This document shows positions 35,166 through 49,000 of a DNA stretch of 64,000 bases, one piece after another; the stretch's first letter is position 1, and the number at the start of each line of letters is the position of its first letter. The position numbers and the translations under genes are program-made. Where the stretch lies: positions 1,881,744 through 1,945,743 of the forward strand of contig RCSZ01000014.1 in assembly GCA_014898425.1 (NCBI GenBank), in the 5' to 3' direction. Source of the stretch: Botryotinia globosa (taxonomy: Eukaryota > Ascomycota > Leotiomycetes > Helotiales > Sclerotiniaceae). Below the pieces are notes generated by a model that saw only the letters and a program-made list of their open reading frames with translations, was not told where the DNA came from and did no database searches.

Positions 35166-37498
35166 CCAACCGAACCGAACCAGAAGAGCGTTGATAAAGA
35201 AAGCCACCACAGGGAGTTGCGAGGGGGAGGCATTGTTTACTTGACTATGTATTCCAAATTGCGCTGTTTATAGCTAGTCATCATCAACAACTGATTTCAT
35301 TTTTCTTTTCGTTTTCCCTGTACCGAGCCGTGGGCCGTGGCCCCCCCTTCCCCCTCAATTAGAACTCCGCAATTTGCTACGAGGTAATATTATATTATAC
35401 ACCCTTTTCGCTTACAGGCACAAGCTTACAATTAGGCCTATGCACACAAATGTGCTAGATACCAACTAACGTATTCCGCAGTCCACTCACTCACTCACTC
35501 ACTTGCCCACTCACACACATTGCCTCAACTAATTGCAGGTGTGTAAACATCTATGCATAATGCAGGTCCAAAGGTCGCGCGTAAGGTCGTATTTCATCAT
35601 CATCATTTATGTTACAACCCCTGATCAATATCACAAAAGCTTTATTGTAGTTTATCCAATCGATGATCTACTGTAGTAGAATACCAAATTACCAATAGAT
35701 CTGATCATGGTTCGGAAAGAAAAAGATCATATTTGCTTAAACGAAGTTTGGGAGATCGTACACCACCCCAAAGCTCCACTGAACAAGAAGCGAGTCGCGA
35801 CCTTGGATTTTTAATTTGGAGTTGAGGATCCGACGATTTCAAAACTTTGATACTCGAATATATCATACTTTGTACTAAGACTGTACAGTATCTAATAAAC
35901 ACGAGAAGGAGAAGACTTGGATAAACCTAGATACCTAAAGGCAACGTCGATTCGAAAGCGGTTGACTTAATTTTGACAGGTGGGTCTGAAATCATGCTAT
36001 TGGACTTCCCAATTGAACACGACGCCAACGAGAACGGAAGGTTCAAGCCAGGCGGTATATACATATGGCAAGAGTTCCCTGTATCGTCGAAGTCACGTCT
36101 TCCCATGGATTTCTGCTACCGGCAAATATAATATGTATGGAAGCAAAGAAGCCACCGTGTACTCCGTAGTGCGTGCTAGAACATAATGTACTAAAATAGG
36201 CTAGGTAGGTACATTTGATATTTGGCACAATATCGTGCCGTCTCACTCAAACACACCACACCACACGAAAGGTCACCCTTAATTACTGTACCGTATTTTT
36301 CTAGTCTCCCTAGAATTCGTGTACATTTTGTTGGAATCGACCCGCGATCTTGCCACAAACTTCTACTTTCTGTCCACGCAATGAGGCTGGGCAGAGTGGC
36401 TTAGATATCATGCAGAACGACGGAGAGGCAAAGTCAGTCATAGTGAAATCATAAATTATCAGCCAGCCATCCACCATGCAAACACATCAACGGCCAGTCT
36501 CATCCAAAGGATAGACAATCGACAAAGTTGAAAAAGGAAGTGCTCTCGTTTATGTTTACATTTACATAATCATCTGCACATTAGCAGGATCGGGTCTTTA
36601 CCTTTCAACTTACAAGCAAACTGTTGTTTACGGTCCCACAGTGCCCTGAAGCTAATGATTGGTTTGAAGCGAATGTAGATGAAATAGTCTAGTCCCTCAT
36701 ACCAGGTACCGGAGAACCCCGCTGCTTTGGAAAAATTGCTGTTCAGCATGCTGAGAGGTTGAATTCTTTACGACCATCCCCACGCCTCTATCCGCCAAAG
36801 TTGATATCACAACGACATCTCATATTCAATGTACTGTTGGTTGTAACTTTGACGCCGAAGCTGACGTCTGTTAGCCATCGTACAAGCGTAATAGCATGAA
36901 TGATATTGCTGCCGCGAAGGGATTACTCTTGAATTCTGGATCCGTAGTGTCAACTAATCCATGAATCACCTGCAGAGGGATCTGTTTTAAGTGGCAATGA
37001 TCGTCCAACATCTCCGAAAAGACCCTCCTTTTTATACCGTCATCCACTTTGGGAATCTATGCTGCGGGGCCGGCTGTCGATTATGTTTATCAATCTTGAC
37101 TCGAATGGAAAGTCATTTTCCAAAAAATTGATTTATATTTGAGGAAGGTATCTGATGCAAGGCAGATTGAATCTCTACGTCGCATATCGGCTCCAGGTTT
37201 TTATAAATGCTCATTTCGCACACAAAAAAGCAGGTGTGGTCACTCACTGCGTACATCGCCGCTTAGATGGCCCCCAAAACCAGCTCGTTTAATCCCAGTG
37301 CAAAACAACTGCAATTACAAAATTAATATCTGTGCTGCGAGTAGGTACCTGGTTTCCTGCAATACCCCATACTATTTTGCCTTGCAAATAAACTTCTTGG
37401 GTACGAGCTCGCTCCCCTTGATTGTCATACCACTCTTTCTTATCTGTCTATGAAAATCCCATTAAAGCTTGTACTGTAGGATGAACAGGAATACTAGA

Positions 37499-37614
37499 CC
37501 ACCTGACCTGATCTAATCTGACGTATAACCCATTACGGATTCCCAAGTAATTTTTTGAAGATCACCTGACCTGATCTGATCTATCTGACGTGCAACCCAT
37601 TACGGATTCCCAAG
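37499..37614 (+). repeat. Diverged ~50-bp direct repeat
   Basis: The segments 37499-37547 and 37562-37614 share CACCTGACCTGATCT at the left and CCCATTACGGATTCCCAAG at the right. They differ by a four-base insertion and a few substitutions. They are adjacent, with 14 bp between, as expected for a local tandem duplication. Confidence 0.85.
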
Positions 37615-39154
37615 ATTAGGAGTACACGCTCGTCACGAGCACGTGGTAGTGGAGACTCCCTTCGTTTGACCCTCTTTGTCTCACGCGGTGATCTATCGTT
37701 CATGTGTGAATATCGTCATCCTCGTTCATTTGGAAATATGGACATTGATCATGCAATAGAAGTTCATAAAGATTCCTCACGGATCAAATTCTCGCCGGGC
37801 TTGCATCAATAGGTAATTTCAGACATATCACATCGGCGCTCACGCTACAGTATCTGCTTAAGACTCTCTGGGCACTGTGACGATGTACCACAATATTTGG
37901 TAATATTTACATTGTTAATTTTACAGATACTCGATTTCCTTGCCTACAACGTTCTCGCGGCAATTTTATCCTCGCCTATCTAGACTGTGCCCCCTCAGCC
38001 ATCCTCCGAATGTCATGCTAGCTTTCTGTGTATAAGGTTGTTATTATCCTTCCAATCGCGAGCTGAGAATGAAGAGTATTTTCTACTATCAAGGAAAATG
38101 CGCTAACCCACTATCTGATGAAAAGAAAAACATTGCAGAAACTCCCTCTACATCTTCAGGCTAACTCCATGATTGCTCTTCATCAATATTCCAGAATCAT
38201 AAGTATTTCAAACTAATTTTGCTTCACCTCTCCGCAAGATGACGATTTCTCGCTATTATGCTGAAAGTTCACGAACCACACAGCCGTTGTAACAGCTAAG
38301 CCCTACAGATTTAAAGACTAACTATAACAACGCTTAGGCTCAAATTCGTTTTGGTGCCTCACTCCATGTTACAAACCAACCAGTTGAATGACCGCTAAAG
38401 GTTTATGCTGTCATTGTATCAGGATTCAGAATAAGATATGACAGACGCACTGACCTCCTATATCTATCCCATTCTGGCTTCATCATAATCAATTCTAACA
38501 TAACATAATCCGCATTGCATCGGATAACATCCCAAATGATACATATGTAAATATGTACTCTGCACCTCTGTCCGGATATCAAGATCATGACCGAGACTCC
38601 GACCCGACTACTTGGAACGGCTCGAGACTCGAATCTATTACTAGGTATATACGTTAGTACATCCAAATTAATCAATCCGTCACGCCGTACATAAGTCTCG
38701 GTACAAAGTCACACATTTGTAGAGAATATATCCTGAATAGGCGAGAGCTAACACTACTGTATTCCTTGAAGGTGATAGATCTCAGGGATCGTGCAGATAT
38801 ATCCACTAGGATGGTTTTAAATTTCTAGGTGAGAATATACCTAGGAAGGTGAGAAAATAGCGTCTCAAGCGGATAAACAGGAGAATTTTAAGGTTACATT
38901 CACTGCACGCGAACTTACTAGGTAAAGCGTTTCTGAACTGGTGAGGTAAACATTGTCTTCTTCGCCATCAAACTAGAATGATGCGGGTGAGACGTACGGC
39001 AGTTTCGTACGTAGCAGGCCTGCCGTGGATGCTTGCTTGTCGTACTGGAATGCGATGTAGTTAGACGCCATGAGCTGGACCCAAGTGTTCGTTTATGTCG
39101 TGATTTCCACGTTCATTCATGGATCGCTTTCATATAGTATCTGTCTGTCAGTGT

Positions 39155-39190
39155 CAGCTGTGACCCCAGCTGTGACCCCAGCTGTAACCG
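39155..39190 (+). repeat. Short GCTGTGACCCCA triplet repeat
   Basis: The 12-bp unit GCTGTGACCCCA occurs twice, followed by a diverged third copy (GCTGTAACCGTC). Confidence 0.8.
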
Positions 39191-42100
39191 TCAGATCATA
39201 TCACCAGGAATGTTCGTATATCTATCAATCGCTACCGAAAATTACACCACATCTTGTGCGAGGCTTTTGTATACTCCGAGGTATGTACATATCAGTCAGC
39301 CTCGTAGATACTTCTCGCTCTCTTTTTCTTCTTTTCATCATCTGTAAACGATCATGCGATATACGACATCTCATTGGCACTCATCTGTGTCAGGAATCAG
39401 GGGAAATTTTCACGGTACGACCGGAAGAACCAGCGCGAAACCCCGGACTTATGGCTACGGACGGTAGATACCGTTGTAAACTCAGCTTACTGTTATCTTT
39501 TACTTGTTTGTTGGTTGTTTGTAGGCCGTGGGTTCTAACTTCTCTGCCTGTTTTCCCCGAGAAGAAGAAAACGGGGGAGACGGGTTACGGGGCGAAGGAA
39601 GAGGGGTGGATGGATAGTTTGTAATGTTATGTTATGTCATCTTGGAGGGGTGGTATCTAGAATCTAGATGCAATCCTCTAACATTGTAACCTACAGCAAG
39701 CTGGGGCTTAGACGGTGGACGATTTCAATGCTGTTGTCAGTGTTGTGTGAAGTTGTCTCAAACCAGAAGGATACATAGTAACCTTACAATAAGACCAACC
39801 GAATTAAGACCGAGTATTGCTATCGCTACCAATGTTATCGTTCAACTTCGTTTCAATCATACTCTGCATACATTATCTACTACATCGTACATTCGTATGT
39901 AACATTCCCACCTTTTCATGCCTGAAACCCTTGCCACACTAATAGGCTCTGAAGGCTTCGCACATTTTTGCGATTGCGTGTGGTGTGGTAGTATTCCATA
40001 TTTACAGGCTACAGGCACGTCAATGCCGGATGGAAGTTACCATTCTAGCCTTACCACCGACCCGTGTAAGCTGGTCTCTTTGCCCCTGGGCAGGCTTGGA
40101 ATTTGAAATGAAATGAATCCGGAGGCGGGTACTAGGGAGAGATATGCATAGGATGATAATCTTACAGTCTCCGAATGTTTGCATAGAAGCTACTGTGTGT
40201 GCTCCGTGTGAAAACTGCAGATGGGCGCGGTGGATTGATAGGTACCAAGATACTTGGAGAATGTGATCGATGTGAAATCCATGAATTGATTACGCGTCTT
40301 TGTTACTGCTTCTGGAAACTTTCCTTTTTCGAGCCTTGGCATATAAGTATCCTTCATCCTTCATCTCACGTTACAATGAGTTGACTGAGTTGGTTGAGGA
40401 AAAGTTACTCGATCCAAATGTTGGTGATACGGCCTACATAGAATACAGCAGCAAAGGTGTTAGCACCTCTGAAGTTCTTTATTATTGTCTTCATGGACAC
40501 TGTGCATCATCTGCAATTTGATTGGATGACTCGCGGTACGTCTCAATCACTAAGGTGTTCCTGCATAAGTGTGCTCACGCCGAATGTAAGCTTCATTTTA
40601 TGCCGTCCGATGTAATATTCGAGATGCAGATAGACGCACTGCAGATATCATTCATCAATTGGCCAAAATTCACTACGTAAATGTCCCCACGATTTTTCTC
40701 TGTTTTTTGTTGCTCATGTCCCATCCCATCCCATCATACTGGGTGGCTATTCATCTAAAAACCGTACGTACGACGGGAGCTGGAGAAAAACAACAACAAA
40801 TTCCTTTGGAGCGCAATTGCCGAATCCATGTAACAATCCCAAGGATCCTTCGAGAATATTCGGGACGGATCATTAACCTTCTACGGTTAACGCTATACTG
40901 TAACCTTGTGCTTTGAACCCCAAACTTCTCTTCCTTCGGCCGGGACGTTATTAGAAAACGGTGGTTTTGTAGGGAATGAACTCGTTTGCGATTTCCCTGT
41001 CTTGTTTCTTTTACCAGCAGTCCTTGTGCTCCATGAACAAGGCGACTTTTGGAAGCTTCTCACGCGTGTTTGTTGGTTGAACTTGAACTCGGATGGGTAA
41101 TTTACAAATTGATTCGCTTCATGGCAATGGCATACCGATAACAATACCCAATACCAACTGCCTAGTATGTTACACAACAGCAGAAGGTCCGAATAAATCT
41201 CAGGAGACCTGGGAATCACTCGATCGTCGGGTTTTCAGTTAGTATGTGGCATTTGGTTTGCAGGTCGTTATTCAACGTCATTCGGGTAGTCTCTGTGTTC
41301 AATACCAAGTAAAATATCAACAGTGTAAGTGGCACGATGCGCATTCGCTTCTCTTTTTATTTTCTCTGGAGAGAAGTCTTGGTGCTCTTTTGCTGGGTCG
41401 AATAATAGTTGCAAATGCTACCCAAGTTTATTGGTAAATGACAATTTGGGGTGAATGCATCCTGAGTGCGGGGGTGCCGTGAAGGGCGGAAGAGCCTTTC
41501 CTCCATCCATTCATCCATTCATTTCCATTGTACCGAGTAGTTTTATCCTTCCGTTTACTTTCTTCCAGAACAGTGCTGCCAGGCTTCAAGTTTGTTTCAG
41601 AATTGAAGGTTGCATATTGTACAGATGCACTCTCTGCATCGATATTAGTTTATGTGCTTCAATTACATGCAATCCTCAAGTAAACTTTCCAATGCCTCAG
41701 TGCATGGTATTTGAGAACTGTAGAACAATTTCATACATACATAGAGAAGACACCTCTCCTCAAAAAGGGTTGGCGCATGTTGCGGAAGGAGCTATACGAG
41801 AGCACGCGTCGTCAGCTAGTATTGATAATGCATAAACTATTGCTGTTGTTGGATTGCTTGGATCCGAGTCTGAAAGTAGTCCAGACAGTGTCCGGCGAAT
41901 TTCACGTTTATGTAATAGTCAACGTTGCATTTGAAGTGAAGTGACGTTCATGCAATGGATAGGAGTAGTGAGCGGAATCTTTGTTTTGCGTCAAATTACT
42001 ATACCAGACACAGAGGAAGATGTATTGAGGTGAAATGAGCTGCCAAAATTCTATCTTTGCTCATAGCATGATATCTGAAACTCACCATCCAGAGAGAAAG

Positions 42101-44490
42101 CACTTGTCAATAGTGATTGGAAGCGCTTACATTCTGGGACTTTCTTCACTTCATCTTGCGCTGCAGATCACGGGGATTTCTTTTGGCTGTCGCAGCATAG
42201 CACAATTCATTGAATTTTTCATCTTACTTAAAACCATACTTTGGGCATATGAAGTAACCTTTAATTCTCGTAGACTGCTGAATATACTCCTATAACCTCC
42301 GCAGTAACATTTTCGGATGGCACATATTCATATGTCCTATGAATAGCATGATACAAGAGCCTCATAATTACCGAAACGTTGGCAGGTTGCATGGAATGCC
42401 GCCCGCTTGATCGTTCGAATTGCATAATAAGATACCAAACCTTAGTCTTCGAGCGGCGAGCTGTGTTTATTCCTCTGTCATTGTGAGGTGTTCACTATCT
42501 ATCAAATTTGATTTTGATGTGAACGAGACTAAAGTTTGAGGAGCTTACACTTTGTAGATCTGGGCCAACAAAATTCATTCCTATGATAGCCAACACCTTC
42601 GGATTTGATAAGAAAAGGGTTGGGACTGTGCAATCATGGGAGTGACACTCCACACATTCTAGTTATTATTTTCAAAGGCCTTACTTGTGTAGAACCATTA
42701 CCAAGATAAACAGTATACATGGATTGCTTTTCGGCCACTATGAAGCCCTTTGGTGGGGGTACTGAGACGCCTTGTTCTGTACCCGCAGTCTCATGAAAAG
42801 CGTGGAGATACTTTCTTTCGCCCATAACGATTACAGGCTGATGATATATACACGTTCAACTACCTACCAATAACTAATTATTAACTCTCTAATCTTCACC
42901 AAAAAGACAAGAGTGGACGCTGGTTTTCCGCATTGATCGAGTATTCGAATATGCGATAAATACCAGCATCATCTTTTTGATACCTACATCTTCATCTGTT
43001 TTCCAATTTCATTCTCCAAATCTAGACGGTGTATTGTTCTCATGTTCACGAACACTGTTACTCGGAGGTCAAAAATATAGGAGGCCAGCCAGTGTTTGGT
43101 GGACTGGCAAATACATATATATCATGGAATCTCTCCCACATTGCGAAAAGTCAAATTGATCACTTCAAGTCATGAAATGAGTTGATTCTCTGTGTGACAG
43201 TAGGGTGTAGATCTTATCCTCGAAAGAATGATTGTATCGTCATTAGTTAAAGGCGAGGCAATTAGGTAAAGTCTTATTAGTGCCGAGATGATACTTTCGA
43301 ATTCTCTAATTTACCTTCGCCATTGATTGCATCTTTTCGGACAGAAGAATAGAATAGAAATCTATAACATGACGAAGGATATAACGTAGCTAAATCTATC
43401 TATGGCAGTAACAAAAATCTTGACCCTCAACTAGTTTTATCATCAGTCGGGATAGCTTCCAGGAGAAGTTAGAATTCTGTTCAAAATAATGAAAACCCGA
43501 CACTGTTAGATTTGGGAAATATTTATTCTCTGCATGTCTAGATTCTGGCCTTCAAGAGCAGAACCCAAACCCATTGTGTAGATATACGACTACCCCTCGG
43601 AATTCAAGCTTATTGACTGGCTTTTAATGAACTTGACGTGAATCACTTTGGATGGTAAAACGCTAGATTTGATTATTTGGTTCGGCTTATATTTCGTCTT
43701 CAGCTGTTAGAGAGGGAAGCAAGAAAATCTCGCGAATGAATCGGGAGTCGCTTGCAGGATATATATCTCCTACCGGGAGAAAGTTGATAACAGTGTATTG
43801 GGATAGAATATCTTGGACTATGGAAAAAGTTCATTTTGATTACCAAGATAGATATTGTAAATCGAATTTTGACCATCATTCTTTCCAAGCAAGGACGATC
43901 CGTCTCAAAACGACTCGCAAGATGCGCGTTAAATGAACCACCATGTATGTGTTAAAAAATTTCTCAACATCAAAAGTAAACGCAGACGGCAATGTACCAC
44001 AAGAACCAGATGAAGAGTTTCCTCACTTGTCTTTCTTTGCGAGTGCGCAATCCTCCGATATTGAAATGAGAGTTTTGATTTCGTCGATATTCAAACACAA
44101 GAGCTTCCCAGGGGAAAATGGCTAGCCATCTGCATTGTTTGTAGATGGGACTCGCATATTGGAGTTTATTGTGCGGCATCTATTCAGATACTCCAACATA
44201 TCCGATGGGCTCACTCATATCACATCACAGCCCGATCACTGAGATGTGCCGGACACGACTTTAAATATCAATATATATTCTAGCTGTGTTTAGAAAGTCA
44301 ACAGCCATTATGTAGCTTTGATTAACATTCGGGATTCAATATTAGATTTCACAAATGTTACCCGTGGTGAAAATCATCGTGTGAAGATCTCAGTATCGAA
44401 CGTGAGTTCTGCTCATCTTCTTTGACTTGTTGCTTGTCACTACGAAATGGAAATAGGAGGGTTTATATATAATATTCCTTCTAAGATAGA

Positions 44491-44545
44491 GAAGAAGAAG
44501 AAAAAGAAGAAGAAGAAGAAATAATAATTATTATTAAATTTATCA
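44491..44545 (+). repeat. Purine (GAA) tract
   Basis: GAAGAAGAAGAAAAAGAAG-type repeats of about 35 bp run into an AATAATAATTATTATT palindrome. Confidence 0.75.
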
Positions 44546-44806
44546 TTGACTTTACTAGTTTAAATCTCTCCCTCATCTCCATCTCTCATCTCTCATCTCT
44601 CCCCCCCCTCATCAAAACTTATTTAAACAATTCATTCCCCTCTCCCCTCTCCCCTCCCCCTCTCCCCTTCTCCCATCCCATCCCATCTCATCCCATCCCA
44701 TCCCGTCCCTCTCCTCATCAAAACCTATCCAACCAACTTATATCCATTTCCCCTTCCCCTTCCTCTTCAAACAACCTCAACCTCAATTACAAGCTCAAAT
44801 AAAAAA

Positions 44807-44990
44807 CTATCTATTTATTTATCTATTTATTTATCTATTTATTTATCTATTTATTTATCTATTTATTTATCTATTTATTTATCTATTTATTTATCTATTT
44901 ATTTATCTATTTATTTATCTATTTATTTATCTATTTATTTATCTATTTATTTATCTATTTATTTATCTATTTATTTATCTATCTATTTAT
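44807..44990 (+). repeat. 12-bp minisatellite ATCTATTTATTT
   Basis: The unit ATCTATTTATTT is repeated about 14 times almost perfectly, then decays into ATCT/ACCT units to about 45030. It is preceded by C/T-rich low-complexity DNA from about 44560 (CTCCCC and CATCCC units). It has no spacer structure, so it is not a CRISPR array. Confidence 0.95.
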
Positions 44991-46049
44991 CTACCTATTC
45001 ATCTATCTATCCATCTACTCATTCATACAATAACCTATCAACCTCCAACCAAATTCCAACCACCCCCTCCAACCCAAACACTAAATCAATGCAACAAAAA
45101 ACACACCAGAATTCCATCATCCACCCCATCAAATCTACAACAAAAGTTCAAAGAACTCAATACTTCATAAACTTTTATATATACATACCTAGGTATATAC
45201 TAAATGATCAGGGCACACACACACACAATTACCAATAATAAAACTACTATTCACAACCACCATTCATTCATTCATGAAAATTTCATAATTATATGATTTT
45301 TATTTCTCACTATCTTCGCTATCTTCAACTTTTCTTTCGTTTCTCCTCTTCTCCTGTCCTTAAATTCATCGCTTCCCTCCCTGATTCTCTTTCCTGGGAA
45401 ATCAATTCCTCCAATTCATCTTCCACTTCTCACAAAAAAACAAAGTAAAAAAAGGAGAATAAAAAGGTATAGTTTAAAACATTACTATCAAGCCTTATAT
45501 GTGTTGCTTCCTCATTTTCGCTTCTACACATGCGAAATGAAGAATCCATACATTAGGCACTTGTAACCACGTAGAAAGGTATCAAGATCTGCTTCAACAA
45601 TCTCGCTAGCTATTCTTCAAAAAAAAAAAAAAAAAAAAAAATCCATTCCACGCTAATTCCATCTCTCGCAGCCTTTGTGTCGGTGACTGCAGATTTTTAT
45701 TGTTTTCTTTTATCTTTGTACAAAGTAGGAGTGATGAGAAAAAGATTTCGAGTTGTGTTGTGATATGTCCGAAGAGTTTTGGTGTAAAAACATTAAGCCT
45801 GGCTGTAATGCGAAAATAGAAAGAAGCTGGTGACGCCGCTGGATTTGCATAATTGACGAAAAATTAAGAAAGCAAAGCGGATCGCTCCGTGGAGCAATAA
45901 ATGCATCACTTTGATATGTAAAACTCCAAATGGGTATGCTGAAACAATGAACAATGAAAGAAAAAATAACGAAAGGCATATTAGCCTATCCAGAACGCCT
46001 TTAAACCAAGCCCCTTCCCTCCCATTGACGCCGTCGTAATACTGTCATC
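44991..46049. other. Low-complexity 3' flank of rax2
   Basis: C/T- and A-rich low-complexity DNA with a 23-base poly-A run at 45619-45641. It probably contains the rax2 3' UTR, read leftwards. The minus-strand open frame at 45710-45979 shows no recognisable feature. Confidence 0.55.
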
Positions 46050-49000
46050 TCAAATCATGGGTGCTTTTTCGGCTGCGGTTCGACCTTGACCAAGTGAACT
46101 GAATAGTTGTTGTGGAGGAATTCTTGACATTCCATTATTTCGATCGTAACTATTTGTTGGTGCAGGCATGTAACCCTCACGTTTTCTTCTGATACGTTCT
46201 GCAAGTACACCTGCAACAACTATCAGGAATATTAATGCGAGAGAGATCGCTAAAGCGATAAGTACGACCAAGCCAACTGCAAGGTGGCCGCCTAAAATGG
46301 TGTTAGAGATTTGCTCAATAGGTTTTTAATGTCATTGCTTGCCTGATGATTTGAAAAAGTTATTTTCTTGTGAGAAAATATGTGACAGACTACCTCCGGT
46401 ATTTGAGGTACTGCTTGTGAGAGCAAAAGGTTGAAAGGTGGTTCCATTGAAGAGGACTGCCGAGACATTACCAAAGGTGGGTAACACCATAGCGCCGGTA
46501 AGCATCAAAACCTGATTGGAAGGAACCAGATCAGAGTTGTCATGATTTGATGAAAGAGGCATCATTTGAAGGCCACGAATGACTGAGCCCCTTTCAAATA
46601 CATCCCCAACCGAGAGCCAGTTTGTACCATCATATTTCATAATGAAAGCCGAGCCATTCTTTGCAGTACCAGCTACCCAATACTCTGAAATGTCACTAGT
46701 GGCCGGGACAAGAGATGTTACTGTGCCTGGAATATTTTCTGCACCAGTAGCGGTGGCCCATGTTTGAGCCTTGGTGTCGTAAATCGCTACGGATACATTG
46801 GCGCCGTCGACTGACAATGACCCGCCTACAATAAGAGAGGTATCACTAGCCCAGAGCATAGCATTGACAGTACCTTCAAGATTTGTTCCTGGTCGATTCC
46901 ATTGGGATGCAGACGCTGTGAAGAGGCAAACACCTGGGCAATCTAATGATCCGGCTCGAGTGAAACTTCCGCCAACATATAAATCACCAGTCTTCGTCCT
47001 CACCGCGATTTCGTTGACAACAACCGAGTTTCCGCCGAGAGCTGGTGTCTGTGATGAAAATTTCGAAGTCTTGAGATTGTATGAGACAAGACCATTAATT
47101 TGTCCTCCATTAACAGTGCCGGTAACAGAGCCCCCAGCATACAGAACGTCATCTTTTATAGCCAATGCACGGAAGGTAGAATCTGCGTCGATTTGAGATC
47201 CGAGTCCAGTGACAGTGTTGTCATTCGCGCCATCGATAAAGACAAGGTTATTAACGTCGGAACCATTGGTAGAAGTTGCTGTGAAATGACCACCGAGAAT
47301 TGTAACATTGCGTGAGCCACTCTCGTAAAAGAGTCCAGTCACAACACCACTAACATTTTGACGAGCAGTGTTTCTTTTCGACAAGGTTGATGTAGACTGC
47401 GCTTGAGTCGCTTGAATCTTGACGGGGAACGGGCTTAGTCCTGATGCGAGAGAAACTACTCCGTTGGCGCTGAGTTGCGAAGATGAGAGCGAACCAGCAA
47501 AGATGGCGTGGCCGGAAGCATTTACCGCGGCGGTGAGTTGACCGTTGATAGACATTGCCGCAATATCAAGATTGTGTAACCAATTGTTGTGTGATGGTAC
47601 CCAAATGGCGAAACCAGAAACAGAGACTGAAGAATTGCTTCCAAATGCAATGAGCTGGTTAAAGTCTCCAGTCAAGGTAATGACATTCTCGGGTTTGTTA
47701 GCGGTGATATTCAATGATATTGGTACCACCGATGTAACCTTTCCATTGACACCGGCTCCTAGTGCACTCCATTTCTTCTGCGTGATATCATAAGCGGCGA
47801 TGTTGTTCAAACCTGTAGCAGTCGTTGAGCCTGAATTGCTGCTGAAGTTTCCTGCAACATATAGGGTTGAGTCTTCAAGGAGCATAGCAAGGACCTCTCC
47901 GTTTAATCCTCTAGAATCTAATGAGTTAGGACCAGAGTCTGAAATTGAGAATACGTTTTCGTATCCTGCTGTGGAGAAATTGCCACCAACGAAGATAGTG
48001 TCGCCAGAAGTTACAACAACATTGACCTCAGCACCGGCATTGAGCTTCATACCAGCTTGATCGATCGTATTGTTCTGGAAATCGGAAGTATTGATGACAC
48101 CTTGGCTTGGATCGAATTCGAAAAGACCATTTAATCCTGTGCTCGTCGCGTTGTTCAAGATGAATCCAACTCGCTGAGCTACAATAGTAAAGTTCTCGGA
48201 ATTTCCAGGGATCTGACCACTTGGAGTGAGGGTGATTGAAGGGCGGAAGGTATCACTAGCAGCTTCGATGTAACCAGAGTATACTTGATCATACTTGTCG
48301 TAGTCATTAGATTGGAAGAGGGTGATGGGCGAGCCGAAGGTTGCGGAAGTACTCGAAGCGCCACTAGCCACACTTCCATTTACAACAACAGAGCCTCTGC
48401 TTGTGCACGTACCATCCTGAATACATCCAGGGGTGTACATTTTCACTGTGTAGTTGCCCGACTCTCTGATGTCAGGGTAGAATACCACAGAAGCTGAGCT
48501 TGCTGTATCCGCTGTAAATTTTCCAGCAAGGTACTCTGCATCACTTTGAAATGAGGGACTGATGGTCCAAGGGCCAGTCGATGTTGTCTTTGACGCAGTT
48601 GATAAAGCAGCACAGGTAGGCTCATTGAAATCGTTAATAGCATAGGAAAAAATGTCATCCTGGAATAACTCAATGCCATTCAGGCCACCTCCACTGCCGT
48701 ACCAAGCAGAGATATCAATCTGAAAAGCATCCATGCCAACCGAATTCACAAAGTGAAAGTCCTGATATGGAATACTAGCATTGTTGCTCAAAGGGCATTC
48801 CGATGTACATGTTGCATTGGCACCTGTAGCTGGATCGATGTAAGTAAAGTTCATGATACCATTGATTGGCTGAGCCGTATATCTCCAAGTTTTGGTACCT
48901 CGACCACCTTGGTGCGTATTCCATAGTCTCAACTTGGTAGGCTGGAAGCCAAAACCAAACGCAGCTTTCCACCAGCCCGCAGTATCATCCTCCAATAACC

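Larger units (their letters stand above)
33958..44490. other. Large gene-poor stretch
   Basis: More than 10 kb without a gene I can support. The only open frames are short, unspliced and unrecognised. The longest are 34167-34592 (-), 39070-39624 (+) and 41455-41835 (+). The DNA is not as extremely AT-rich as the window ends. Repeats inside it are listed separately: a CAACG run near 35128-35165, a diverged direct repeat at 37499-37614, and a triplicated AGCTGTGACCCC-type unit at 39155-39190. Old decayed mobile or genic sequence, or non-coding transcripts, remain possible. Confidence 0.5.

Noticed and set aside
39070..39624. Plus-strand frame of 184 codons in the gene-poor gap
   Set aside because: Low-quality composition, contains a short tandem repeat, no homology I recognise.
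44807..44990. Regular repeat that might suggest a CRISPR array
   Set aside because: Twelve-base units are contiguous with no spacers, and the genome is eukaryotic; it is a minisatellite.
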